DNA of 64,000 nucleotides. Origin: Kibdelosporangium persicum. Lineage in GTDB: Bacteria; Actinomycetota; Actinomycetes; Mycobacteriales; Pseudonocardiaceae. This document shows, piece after piece, positions 32,929 to 41,863 of this stretch. Under the pieces are notes generated by a model that searched no databases, was not told the origin of the DNA, and saw only the letters and a list, made by a program, of their open reading frames with translations. How positions within the stretch are numbered: the stretch's first letter is position 1; each line of letters opens with the position of its first letter. The translations under genes and the position numbers were made by a program. Location of the stretch: NCBI RefSeq assembly GCF_013280595.1, contig NZ_JAAATY010000001.1, positions 91,861-155,860 on the forward strand, read 5' to 3'.

Positions 32929-33959
32929 TCGCTCCTCCGATATCCGTCGCCCGTGGCGATCATCTCCACCACGCGCCCTGCCGGTTTCCCGCACCGCCGC
33001 TCGCAACCCGACCAGTGCACGGGAAGTTCATCCGTCCTGGTGGGGACCCACGCGGTCGCGTCCGCTCGCACGTCCGCCAACGACTTCGCGCAGCCGGGCC
33101 GTCCGGCACACGCGGTCACGCCGTGCCAGGGAGAGCCGGGGTCGGTGACCAATCCTTCCACCTCAACGGCCGGAACCACGACGCTACGCCACGGTGTGAG
33201 CCGCACCCAGGGAGCAAGATCACACAACGCCTGCGCCTGTTGCCTCGTGAGCCGGCCGAGCGGCACGGCCGCGACGGTCACGTCGCCGAAGCGTCCGATC
33301 GGGTGCGTGGCCTGGTGCCGGATCTCGATCCGGTCCGGCCCTGGTGTGCCGAGTGTGGCGGTGATCCGTTCGACGCCGTCGGGCACTTCGGCCAGCCGCC
33401 AGGCGTCTCCCCGGATCTTCTGGAACTCCCGTGCGGCCTTGATGACGGTTTCCACCGGGTTGTCCACCCGGAGCCCGGTGTCGGCTCCGGCGAGCAGCAG
33501 GGCGTTGCCGTGCAGGCCGATGTCGCCCTTGAGTCCGCTCACGTCGCCACGGCCGTCGTCCACGGTGATCAGGAACCGGCCGGGCAGTGCGGCGAGTTCC
33601 GGTTCGGCACACAGCGCCCGGTCGATCTCGTCGACGAGGTGCTGATCATCACCCAACGGCGACGCGATGATGTTGCGAACCCGCTCATGGCTCAGGGAAG
33701 GCAGCAGGTCCGCGTCCCAGAGCCTCTTGGCCAGTTCCGCGCCGTCCGCCAGTCCCCGGATCTGGACGTTGGCCCGCGACGTCAGCTCAAGACTGCTGTC
33801 GCCGAGTTCGGCCGACGCGTCACTCAATGCCCTGAGCTGGGCACTCGTCACCGTGCCACCAGGAACCCGCACCCTGGCAAGCCCACCGTCCGCCGCCTGG
33901 TGCAGCGTGATCGCGCCAGGACAGGCATCCGGGCGCGTGCGGTCGGGATTCGTGGGCAC
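32925..33959 (-). CDS. cobG: precorrin-3B synthase
   Basis: 344 aa. Ferredoxin-like half-domains of nitrite/sulfite reductase type. Cysteines in CAGRPGC and [12 protein letters not shown] ligate a 4Fe-4S cluster. CobG uses O2 to hydroxylate C20 and form the lactone, so the organism uses the aerobic corrin pathway. The start is not certain: I use the GTG at 33959, 23 bases after the upstream lipoprotein stop; no strong ribosome-binding site is visible there. The frame is open well upstream, but that part overlaps the lipoprotein gene. Confidence 0.85.
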   Translation of the reverse strand: MPTNPDRTRPDACPGAITLHQAADGGLARVRVPGGTVTSAQLRALSDASAELGDSSLELTSRANVQIRGLADGAELAKRLWDADLLPSLSHERVRNIIASPLGDDQHLVDEIDRALCAEPELAALPGRFLITVDDGRGDVSGLKGDIGLHGNALLLAGADTGLRVDNPVETVIKAAREFQKIRGDAWRLAEVPDGVERITATLGTPGPDRIEIRHQATHPIGRFGDVTVAAVPLGRLTRQQAQALCDLAPWVRLTPWRSVVVPAVEVEGLVTDPGSPWHGVTACAGRPGCAKSLADVRADATAWVPTRTDELPVHWSGCERRCGKPAGRVVEMIATGDGYRRSE

Positions 33960-33982
33960 GCGCCGGATGCTACGCGAGCGGA

Positions 33983-34513
33983 TCAGGCGGGCTTGCCGCG
34001 TTCCTTGGCGGCCTTGGTGAGATGACACCCGGTGCTGACGCTCAGAGTCGTGTTGGCGGCCGTGCCGAAGAGCAGTTCGGCGCCGTAGTCGTTGCCGAAG
34101 GTGACTTCGTGGTCGCTGGGCCGGTCGACGACGGCGCCGTGCAGCTTGAATCCGTGTCGGCCGGCGATCGACTCGACGAGTTTGACGGCGTCGGCCCACC
34201 TGGCGTCCGGCAGGTTGCCAGGGGAATGGCCGGAGCTGTACCGCCGTTTGTGGGCTTCCGAAAGGTCGGAGAACTCCGCGCAGCCCGACCCGCTGAACGG
34301 CTCGTCCTTGGGCACCCAAGGTGCTATGCCGATCTGGGCTACCAGCTCGTTGCGGATCTCTTCGAGCATCTTGGTGTATTCGTCGTGGATCTGCTCGATG
34401 TCCGGCCGCTTGAGCAGCTCGGCGTATTGCTCGTCCTTCGACATGGAACCACCTTTCGAGTCACACGCGCCGACGAGCAGCAAGACCGTGCAGAGCAGGA
34501 CAACAAGTCGCAT
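33983..34513 (-). CDS. LppA-like lipoprotein
   Basis: 176 aa. Signal peptide MRLVVLLCTVLLLVGAC with lipobox LVGAC (Cys17), then a soluble domain with two more Cys (in SGSGCAEF and STGCHLT) that may form a disulfide. The pattern resembles the LppA-type lipoproteins of mycobacteria and relatives, role unknown. Start and the upstream hydrolase stop share a base (TGATG), so it is coupled to that gene and probably belongs to the WXG/hydrolase cassette, not to the cob pathway. Confidence 0.7.
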   Translation of the reverse strand: MRLVVLLCTVLLLVGACDSKGGSMSKDEQYAELLKRPDIEQIHDEYTKMLEEIRNELVAQIGIAPWVPKDEPFSGSGCAEFSDLSEAHKRRYSSGHSPGNLPDARWADAVKLVESIAGRHGFKLHGAVVDRPSDHEVTFGNDYGAELLFGTAANTTLSVSTGCHLTKAAKERGKPA

Positions 34514-36222
34514 CAGTAGGTCCCCGGGACGGGCCAGGACAGAACATCGCCGAAACCCTTGCCATCATCGCGCACGGCTCGTTCCGGCATTCCACCGACC
34601 ACCACGCTCAGGTTGTACTGGCTGGTGCTCTTGTCCGTCATGTACGCGCTGTGCCCGGTGGATTCGGAAAGCTGACGGCCGTCCGGCAGTGTGGTCTCCT
34701 TCGCGGAGACGTGGTTCATGCCGTCCATGTGGCTGGGGTCGATACCGAAATACCCGAAGTCGCCGACCGCGTCGTTCTTGGCCTCGACGTAGTACGAGTT
34801 CCCGGTCGGCACGTTGATCTTGTCGACGTCGTTCGTGCCGAGCCCGGGCGAGCCGTAGAACACCGCGTTGTCGACTCCGGTGTTCTGTTGCAGAGCGATT
34901 CCGGTCGTCGTCGATCCGTAGGAATGGCCCAGCGCGGTCATGTGCGGATCGGTGGCGCGTGACGCGTCGATTCCGTTCAGGAATGGCGCGAGCTTCTTGG
35001 CACCCTCCTTGGCGGAGTGATCGTCGAGCACGGTGTTGTCGTCGAAGATCAGACCGTGCCCGGTCAACTGGGGCGCTTGGTATCCGATCCAGGTCACCGT
35101 CGCGACCTTACTGCCGTCGCCGTAACGCGCCAGTTCTTCCTCGCTCCGGTGCTTCAAGTTGTCCATGGCGTCGTCATAGCCCTTGAGGCTTCCGTCGACC
35201 GTGGAGGTGAGGCCAGGTGTGAACACCGCGACGTGGTCCGCGGTGTCGATGTTGCCGACGGCGACCGCCGCTTCGGCACGTTCGTTCGACATGTTCAGCA
35301 GCAGAAGCTGTCGCTCACCGGGCTGGGCGAGAGTTTCCTCGATCTTCTTGAGCGATTCCAGCTTGGCGTTGACCTGCTCCAGTTCCGCGTCGGCGTTGGT
35401 GAACGTGCCACCGAACCAGTTGTCGTCCAGGTCCGCTTCGAGTTCGCGCTTGCGGGCCTCCAGCTTGGCGCGTTCGTCGTCGATACGGTTGCGGTTGGCC
35501 TCGTCGCGGGCCGCGCCGGGCACGCCGTCGAGGTTGCCGACCCACTCCGGGTGCTGGGCGATGATCTGCTTGCGTTCCGCCTCCGACAGCGAGTCCCACC
35601 AGCCCGCGTTGTCCCAGGGGGAGCCGCCTTTCGGGGGCTCGAGGGTGGACAGGCCGCCCTGCTTGGCGCCCGCCGCCGCGGCGGCCTGCAACGAGGTGGC
35701 GCCCTGGTCGTCGACCTCGCCCTTCTCGGCCCTCGTCAGGATCGCGGCCAGGTCGTTGTCGATGTCCGTACCGCGCCGGACCGCCTGCTCGACGCGGTCG
35801 GCCAGCTCGGTCTGGATGCGTTGGCGCTCACGGAAGTACTCGTCGATGTGCGCGGGGTCGTGTGCCGTGTCCGGCGCGTTGTCGACGATGCTGCCGTCGT
35901 CGCGGATCACGAAGTGGTGCCGCTGGGCGATGTCCTCGGTTTCCTTGATCGCGTGACCGAGGGCCTCGACCGCGTCGGCCGCCTCGCCCATCCCCCTGCG
36001 GACCGCGGCGACCCCGGCCACCAGGCGTTCCATCCGGTTGTTCAGGTCCTCGCGCTTGGCCCGCGCCTGATCGGCCGCCTGCCCGGTCCAGCCTTGCGGC
36101 GTGCCGGACGCGGCGAGCTCGTCGCTGAGGCCGAGCAGTTCGTCGCAGCGCTTGTTCAAGTCCCCGACCGCGGTGTCCAGCGGACCGGACTGCCATTTGC
36201 GGACGTCTCCATACGCGACCAC
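34513..36222 (-). CDS. WXG-like N-terminal domain / DUF1023 alpha-beta hydrolase protein
   Basis: 569 aa, GTG start. An N-terminal helical region (about 1-120, with GWTGQAAD in a helical hairpin) resembles WXG100/ESX substrates. A charged coiled-coil middle (about 180-310, ERAKLEARKRELEADL) follows, then a DUF1023 alpha/beta hydrolase with nucleophile elbow GHSYGS, catalytic Ser near residue 434, and a likely His in the C-terminal part (STGHSAYM). This layout is typical of actinomycete proteins thought to be exported by type VII secretion. It follows the 96-aa WXG-like gene by 3 bases. Substrate unknown; esterase or toxin-like roles are possible. Confidence 0.75.
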   Translation of the reverse strand: MVAYGDVRKWQSGPLDTAVGDLNKRCDELLGLSDELAASGTPQGWTGQAADQARAKREDLNNRMERLVAGVAAVRRGMGEAADAVEALGHAIKETEDIAQRHHFVIRDDGSIVDNAPDTAHDPAHIDEYFRERQRIQTELADRVEQAVRRGTDIDNDLAAILTRAEKGEVDDQGATSLQAAAAAGAKQGGLSTLEPPKGGSPWDNAGWWDSLSEAERKQIIAQHPEWVGNLDGVPGAARDEANRNRIDDERAKLEARKRELEADLDDNWFGGTFTNADAELEQVNAKLESLKKIEETLAQPGERQLLLLNMSNERAEAAVAVGNIDTADHVAVFTPGLTSTVDGSLKGYDDAMDNLKHRSEEELARYGDGSKVATVTWIGYQAPQLTGHGLIFDDNTVLDDHSAKEGAKKLAPFLNGIDASRATDPHMTALGHSYGSTTTGIALQQNTGVDNAVFYGSPGLGTNDVDKINVPTGNSYYVEAKNDAVGDFGYFGIDPSHMDGMNHVSAKETTLPDGRQLSESTGHSAYMTDKSTSQYNLSVVVGGMPERAVRDDGKGFGDVLSWPVPGTY

Positions 36223-36225
36223 GGG

Positions 36226-36516
36226 CTACCCCAGACCTTCGAAGTCGGCCTTGGCGGCCTGCTCGTTGGCGGCGTAGTGGTCCGCCGCCTTTGTCAGATT
36301 CTCGCTGTAGGCCTGCGCGTCCGAGCTCCAGTTCTTCACCTGGCTGGTCCACGCCGTCGCGAGCGACGCCGCCGCCGGACCGGACCGGCTGCCCGGCATG
36401 GCCGGGCCGACGTCGTCGATCGCCGCCCCCAACTGGACCTTGCCCGCCTGGGCGGCCGCGTCGGCCGCGGCCGACGATGCCTTCCTCAGCGAATCGATCA
36501 CGACCTGGTAGCCCAC
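36226..36516 (-). CDS. small WXG/ESX-like helical protein
   Basis: 96 aa, GTG start with a strong AGGAGG six bases upstream. Mostly helical, with a W-T-S-Q-V-K-N-W segment and a second helix DHYAANEQAAKADF; size and position fit an ESX-type partner of the downstream hydrolase. A longer in-frame reading to 37041 would overlap the riboswitch and cobN and is rejected. No secretion-system core genes are in the window. Confidence 0.65.
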   Translation of the reverse strand: MGYQVVIDSLRKASSAAADAAAQAGKVQLGAAIDDVGPAMPGSRSGPAAASLATAWTSQVKNWSSDAQAYSENLTKAADHYAANEQAAKADFEGLG

Positions 36517-36602
36517 GTATCGCCTCCTGTTTCCGACGCGCAGGTGAGAGTGTCCCGAGCAGTGCCCGGTTCCGCCGGACGGAGTCCGTGACCTGACTGT
36601 GA

Positions 36603-36768
36603 CATGTTCGTCAGGTAGGGTCGGCGGCAACGACGAAGCAGTGAGGAAGCCGGTGTGAATCCGGCGCGGTCCCGCCACTGTCACCGGGCCCGGACAAGGG
36701 GCCCGGGAGCCAGACACTCGCGCTTCGCCGCATACCTGCGTCCCGGGGCGAGGACCTCGGGGGACTGG
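36603..36768 (+). ncRNA. cobalamin riboswitch upstream of cobN
   Basis: The leader contains the conserved run GAGGAAGCCGGTGTGAATCC, then GGCGCGGTCCCGCCACTGTC (B12 box around 36674-36682) and GAGCCAGACACTC, as in AdoCbl riboswitches. Downstream, GTCCC...GGGAC with an inner CGAGG/CCTCG can fold over the GGGGGACTGGAG that precedes the cobN start, so control is probably at translation initiation. Confidence 0.92.
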
Positions 36769-36769
36769 A

Positions 36770-39700
36770 GTGAGCCGCGTGATCCTGCTGCTGTCGACGT
36801 CCGACACCGACCTGTTGTCCGCCAGGGCCAGCGGCGCCGAGTTCCGTCTCGGCAACCCGGCCCGCCTCGGGGTCGACGATCTTCCCGCCCTGGTCGACGG
36901 CGTCGACCTGGTCGTGGTCCGCATCCTCGGCGGCCGCCGGGCCTGGGAGGAAGGCCTGGACGCCCTGCTGGCCGGCCCACGGCCGGTGGTCGTGCTCGGC
37001 GGTGAGCAGGCGCCGGACGCCGAGCTGATGGAGCTGTCCACGGTGCCCGGTGGTGTCTGCGCGGAAGCCCACGCCTACCTGGCCCACGGCGGCCCGGCCA
37101 ACCTCACCGAGCTGTACAACTTCCTGTCCGACACCGTGTTGCTCACCGGTCTGGGCTTCACCCCGCCGGTCGAGGCACCGACGTGGGGCCTGCTCGAACG
37201 CGAGTCACGCGGGGAAGGCCCGGTTGTCGCGGTCCTGTACTACCGGGCGCACCACATGGCCGGGAACACGGCCTTCATCCACACCTTGTGTGACGCCATC
37301 GAGGCAGCGGGCGGGCAGGCGATGCCCGTGTTCTGCTCGTCGCTCAGGACAGCCGAACCCGCGCTGCTGGAGACGTTGGGCAAGGCGGACGCCCTTGTCG
37401 TGACCGTGCTCGCGGCCGGCGGAACGAAACCCGCCACGGCCTCGGCCGGTGGGGACGACGAGGCGTGGGACGTCGGCGCGCTCGCGGCGCTGGACGTGCC
37501 CATCCTGCAAGGGCTTTGCCTCACCACCAGCCGGGCCGCGTGGGACGAGAACGACGACGGCCTGTCCCCGCTGGACACCGCCACACAGGTCGCGATCCCG
37601 GAGTTCGACGGCCGGATCATCACCGTGCCGTTCTCCTTCAAGGAGATCGACGAGGACGGCCTGACCGTGTACGTCGCCGACGAGGAACGAGCGGCGCGTG
37701 TCGCGGGCATCGCCGTCCGGCACGCTTCACTGCGGCACATTCCACCGGCCGAGCGCCGGATCGTGGTGATGTTGTCGGCGTATCCGACGAAGCACTCCCG
37801 CATCGGCAACGCGGTCGGCCTGGACACCCCGGCGAGTGTCGTCCGGCTGCTGGCAGCGCTGAAAGAGCGCGGGTACGACGTCGGCGACCTGCCAGGTGTG
37901 GCGGCGCAGGACGGCGACGCGCTGATCCACGCGTTGATCGCGGCCGGCGGGCAGGACGCGGACTGGCTGACCGAGGAGCAGCTGACCGGCAACCCGATCC
38001 GGATCTCGGCGGCGAAGTACCGCCGGTCCTACGAGAAACTGCCGCGGGACGCCCGGGAAGCGATCGAGCGGCACTGGGGCCCGGCGCCCGGCGAGCTGTT
38101 CGTCGACCGGTCGTCCGATCCGGACGGTGAGATCGTGCTGGCGGCGTTGCGCGCCAACAACGTCGTCGTGATGGTCCAGCCGCCGCGCGGGTTCGGTGAG
38201 AACCCGATCGCGATCTACCACGACCCGGACCTGCCGCCGAGCCACCACTACCTGGCCGCGTACCGCTGGCTGGCCGAGGAGTTCGGCGCGCACGCGATGG
38301 TGCACGTGGGCAAGCACGGCAACCTGGAGTGGCTGCCGGGCAAGACCGTCGGCATGTCCGCCGGGTGCGGCCCGGACGCGGCACTCGGCGACATCCCGCT
38401 GATCTACCCGTTCCTGGTCAACGACCCCGGCGAGGGCACGCAGGCGAAACGGCGTACCCATGCGACGTTGGTCGACCATCTCGTGCCGCCGATGTCGCGT
38501 GCCGACAGCTACGGCGACATCGCCCGGCTGGAGCAGTTGCTCGACGAGCACGCGAACATCGCCGCGATGGACCCGGCGAAGCTGCCCGCGATCCGTGCCC
38601 AGATCTGGACGCTGATCCAGGCCGCCAAGCTCGACCACGACCTCGGTCTGGCGGACCGGCCGCACGACGCCGAGTTCGACGACTTCCTGCTGCACGTCGA
38701 CGGCTGGCTCTGCGAGGTCAAGGACGTGCAGATCCGTGACGGCCTGCACGTGCTGGGTGTCGCGCCGGAGGGCGAGGCCCGCGTCAACCTGGTGCTGGCG
38801 ATGCTTCAGGCCCGGCAGATGTGGGGCGGCCAGGCCGACGCCCTGCCCGGTCTGCGCGAGGCCCTCGGCTTGTCCGAAAAGGACTCCGACCGGACGGCGA
38901 CGGACACCGTCGAAGCGACCGCACGGGCTTTGGTCGAGCGCATGGAGAACGCTTCATGGTCCGCTGACTCGGCGCCGTCCGTGGTGTCCGAAGTGCTCGG
39001 TCGCGCCGACGACACGGTGGAGAAGATCCTGGTCTTCGCCGCCACCGAGGTCGTGCCCAGGCTCGCGAGGACGACAGATGAACTCGACCACGTGCTGCAC
39101 GCCTTGGACGGCGGGTACATCCCGGCCGGCCCGAGCGGGTCCCCGTTGCGTGGCCTGATCAACGTGCTGCCCACCGGGCGGAACTTCTACTCGGTCGACC
39201 CGAAGGCCGTGCCGTCGCGGCTGGCGTGGGAGACCGGGCAGGCCATGGCCGACTCGCTGCTGGCCCGGTACCGCGACGAGACAGGGGAGTGGCCGCCGTC
39301 GGTCGGCCTGTCGGTGTGGGGCACCTCGGCCATGCGGACAGCGGGCGACGACATCGCCGAAGTCCTCGCGCTGCTGGGTGTGCGGCCGAAGTGGGACGAC
39401 CAGTCCCGGCGGGTCAGCGGGCTCGAGGTCGTCTCGTTGGAGGAACTCGGCCGTCCGCGCATCGACGTGACCGTGCGCATCAGCGGCTTCTTCCGTGACG
39501 CGTTCCCGCACGTCGTGGCCTTGCTCGACGACGCGGTGAAGATGGTCGCGGCGCTCGACGAACCGTCGGACCAGAACTTCGTCCGCGCGCACGTGGAAGC
39601 CGACCGGCAGGAGCACGGGGACGAACGGCGCGCCACCATGCGCATCTTCGGCTCCAAGCCGGGTGCTTACGGCGCGGGCATCCTGCCGTTGATCGACAGC

Positions 39701-40366
39701 CGCAACTGGCGCGACGACGCCGACCTGGCCGAGGTCTACGCGGTCTGGGGCGGTTACGCCTACGGCCGTGACCTCGACGGAGTCCAAGCGCGCCAGGACA
39801 TGGAGACGTCGTACAAGCGGATCGCGGTGGCGGCGAAGAACATCGACACGCGCGAACACGACATCGCCGACTCGGACGACTACTTCCAGTACCACGGCGG
39901 CATGATCGCGACCGTCCGCGCGCTCACCGGCAAGGCGCCCGCGGCCTACGTCGGCGACAGCACACGCCCGGACGCCGTGCGGACCCGGACGCTGAACGAG
40001 GAGACCACGCGGATTTTCCGTGCCCGCGTGGTGAACCCCCGGTGGCTCGCTGCCATGCGCAGGCACGGCTACAAGGGCGCGTTCGAACTCGCGGCCACTG
40101 TGGACTACCTGTTCGGCTACGACGCCACGACCGGAGTCGTCGCCGACTGGATGTACGAGCAGCTCGCCGCTTCGTACGTGCTCGACCCGGAGAACCAGAA
40201 GTTCCTGGCCGAAGCCAACCCGTGGGCGCTGCACGGCATCTCCGAGCGGCTGCTCGAAGCGGCCGACCGCGGCATGTGGGAGCACCCCGAGCAGAGCACC
40301 CTCGACGCCCTGCGCGCGGTCTACCTGAACACCGAAGGCGACCTGGAAGCCCAGTCCCCCTCGTGA
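36770..40366 (+). CDS. cobN: aerobic cobaltochelatase subunit CobN
   Basis: 1198 aa, CobN/BchH/ChlH family, full length. Recognisable stretches include HVGKHGNLEWLPGKTVGMS, NDPGEGTQAKRRTHATLVDH and the C-terminal FGSKPGAYGAGILPLID. It is the large subunit inserting Co2+ into hydrogenobyrinate a,c-diamide; CobS/CobT or ChlID-type partners are not in the window. Start at the GTG at 36770; the GTG nine bases further has better GGAG spacing and is an alternative. The stop TGA (40364-40366) is inside palindrome copy 4. Under the cobalamin riboswitch. Confidence 0.93.
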   Translation: MSRVILLLSTSDTDLLSARASGAEFRLGNPARLGVDDLPALVDGVDLVVVRILGGRRAWEEGLDALLAGPRPVVVLGGEQAPDAELMELSTVPGGVCAEAHAYLAHGGPANLTELYNFLSDTVLLTGLGFTPPVEAPTWGLLERESRGEGPVVAVLYYRAHHMAGNTAFIHTLCDAIEAAGGQAMPVFCSSLRTAEPALLETLGKADALVVTVLAAGGTKPATASAGGDDEAWDVGALAALDVPILQGLCLTTSRAAWDENDDGLSPLDTATQVAIPEFDGRIITVPFSFKEIDEDGLTVYVADEERAARVAGIAVRHASLRHIPPAERRIVVMLSAYPTKHSRIGNAVGLDTPASVVRLLAALKERGYDVGDLPGVAAQDGDALIHALIAAGGQDADWLTEEQLTGNPIRISAAKYRRSYEKLPRDAREAIERHWGPAPGELFVDRSSDPDGEIVLAALRANNVVVMVQPPRGFGENPIAIYHDPDLPPSHHYLAAYRWLAEEFGAHAMVHVGKHGNLEWLPGKTVGMSAGCGPDAALGDIPLIYPFLVNDPGEGTQAKRRTHATLVDHLVPPMSRADSYGDIARLEQLLDEHANIAAMDPAKLPAIRAQIWTLIQAAKLDHDLGLADRPHDAEFDDFLLHVDGWLCEVKDVQIRDGLHVLGVAPEGEARVNLVLAMLQARQMWGGQADALPGLREALGLSEKDSDRTATDTVEATARALVERMENASWSADSAPSVVSEVLGRADDTVEKILVFAATEVVPRLARTTDELDHVLHALDGGYIPAGPSGSPLRGLINVLPTGRNFYSVDPKAVPSRLAWETGQAMADSLLARYRDETGEWPPSVGLSVWGTSAMRTAGDDIAEVLALLGVRPKWDDQSRRVSGLEVVSLEELGRPRIDVTVRISGFFRDAFPHVVALLDDAVKMVAALDEPSDQNFVRAHVEADRQEHGDERRATMRIFGSKPGAYGAGILPLIDSRNWRDDADLAEVYAVWGGYAYGRDLDGVQARQDMETSYKRIAVAAKNIDTREHDIADSDDYFQYHGGMIATVRALTGKAPAAYVGDSTRPDAVRTRTLNEETTRIFRARVVNPRWLAAMRRHGYKGAFELAATVDYLFGYDATTGVVADWMYEQLAASYVLDPENQKFLAEANPWALHGISERLLEAADRGMWEHPEQSTLDALRAVYLNTEGDLEAQSPS

Positions 40367-40407
40367 GTGTTTATCAGGGTTAGAACACCGATAAACACTC
40401 ACGAGGG
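40358..40407. repeat. interspersed palindrome, copy 4 (probable bidirectional terminator)
   Basis: 50 bp: CCCTCGTGAGTGTTTATC left arm, centre AG, right arm ending GATAAACACTCACGAGGG, with two mismatches near the centre. It lies between the convergent cobN and gltD genes, contains the cobN stop codon and ends four bases before the gltD stop. Confidence 0.88.
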
Positions 40408-40411
40408 TTGG

Positions 40412-41863
40412 TCAGGCGATGGGGCGGTCCGTCGGGGCGATGGGGGCGGGCAGGACGTCGCGGCCCATCAGGTACGCGTCGACGCCGGCCGCCGCCGAGC
40501 GGCCTTCGGCGATGGCCCAGACGATCAGGGACTGGCCACGGCCCATGTCGCCCGCGACGAAGACGCCATCGACGCTGGTGGCGAACGACTCGTCGCGGGC
40601 GACATTGCCCCGTGGGTCGTAGTCGACCCCGAGCTCGTTGAGCAGGCCTTCCCGCTGCGGCCCGACGAACCCCATGGCCAGGGTGACCAGGCCGGCCGGG
40701 ATCTCCCGCTCGCTGCCCTCGACGGGCACGAACCGGCCGCCGTCCAGCTTGACGTCGACCAGCCGCAACGCCCGCACGTTCCCCTCGGCGTCACCGAGGA
40801 ACTCCGTTGTGGACACCGAGTAGATCCGCTCGCCGCCCTCCTCGTGGGCCGAGGAGACGCGGTAGATCATCGGGTACGTCGGCCACGGATGCGCGTCGGA
40901 ACGGACCTCCGGCGGACGCGGCATGATCTCCAGCTGCGTCACCGAAGCGGCGCCTTGCCGGTGCGCCGTGCCGACGCAGTCAGCGCCGGTGTCACCGCCG
41001 CCGATCACCACGACGTGCTTGCCGGAAGCGCTGATCGGTGACGTGGCCAAATCGCCCCTGGCCACGCGGTTGGCCGGCGGCAGGTACTCCATGGCCTGGT
41101 ACACGCCCTGCAACGAGCGGCCAGGGATCGGAAGGTCACGCCATGCCGTCGCGCCACCGGCCAGCACCACCGCGTCGAAGGACGTCCGCAGCTCGGTCAC
41201 GGTGATGTCCACGCCGACGTTCACGTTCGCCCGGAACTCGGTGCCTTCGGCGCGCATCTGGTCCAGCCGCCGGTCCAGCCGCCACTTCTCCATCTTGAAC
41301 TCGGGAATCCCGTACCGCAGCAGGCCACCGATCGCGTCGGCCCGCTCGAACACGGTCACCGAGTGACCCGCGCGGGTCAGCTGCTGCGCCGCCGCGAGCC
41401 CGGCCGGGCCGGAGCCGACGACCGCGACCTTCTTGCCGGTCAGCGTGACCGGCACCTGCGGAGTCACCCAGCCTTCGTCCCAGGCGCGGTCGATGATCGA
41501 GATCTCGACCCGTTTGATCGACACCGGGTCGCCGTTGATGCCGACCACGCACGCGGTCTCGCACGGCGCCGGGCACAACGTCCCGGTGAACTCCGGGAAG
41601 TTGTTGGTCGCGTGCAGCCGCTCGATCGCCTCCCGCCAGTCGGTCTTCCAGACCAGGTTGTTCCACTCCGGGATCAGGTTGCCCAGCGGGCAGCCCTGGT
41701 GGCAGAACGGGATTCCGCAGTCCATGCAGCGGCCGGCCTGCCGCTGCGTCCGCTCCGTCGCGAAGTCCTCGTAGACCTCGCGCCAGTCCCGCAGCCGCAG
41801 GAAGACCGGCCTGGTGGCGGCCGTCTCCCGGGGAGTGGTCATGAAACCCTTGGGGTCAGCCAT
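40412..41863 (-). CDS. gltD: glutamate synthase (NADPH) small subunit
   Basis: 483 aa. N-terminal 4Fe-4S ligands in [20 protein letters not shown] site [15 protein letters not shown] and NADPH site [14 protein letters not shown]. It passes electrons from NADPH to the large subunit for 2-oxoglutarate + glutamine to two glutamates. The ATG lies 8 bases inside the gltB coding end (ATGGCTGA), so the subunits are coupled. Confidence 0.94.
   Translation of the reverse strand: MADPKGFMTTPRETAATRPVFLRLRDWREVYEDFATERTQRQAGRCMDCGIPFCHQGCPLGNLIPEWNNLVWKTDWREAIERLHATNNFPEFTGTLCPAPCETACVVGINGDPVSIKRVEISIIDRAWDEGWVTPQVPVTLTGKKVAVVGSGPAGLAAAQQLTRAGHSVTVFERADAIGGLLRYGIPEFKMEKWRLDRRLDQMRAEGTEFRANVNVGVDITVTELRTSFDAVVLAGGATAWRDLPIPGRSLQGVYQAMEYLPPANRVARGDLATSPISASGKHVVVIGGGDTGADCVGTAHRQGAASVTQLEIMPRPPEVRSDAHPWPTYPMIYRVSSAHEEGGERIYSVSTTEFLGDAEGNVRALRLVDVKLDGGRFVPVEGSEREIPAGLVTLAMGFVGPQREGLLNELGVDYDPRGNVARDESFATSVDGVFVAGDMGRGQSLIVWAIAEGRSAAAGVDAYLMGRDVLPAPIAPTDRPIA

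Noticed and set aside
36226-37041. 271-codon minus-strand frame extending the WXG-like gene
   Set aside because: It would overlap the cobalamin riboswitch and cobN; the GTG at 36516 with AGGAGG is a far better start.
40367-41041. Frame beginning in palindrome copy 4 (peptide starting MFIRV)
   Set aside because: The start comes from the repeated element and the rest is antisense to gltD; similar short peptides arise at each palindrome copy by the same effect.
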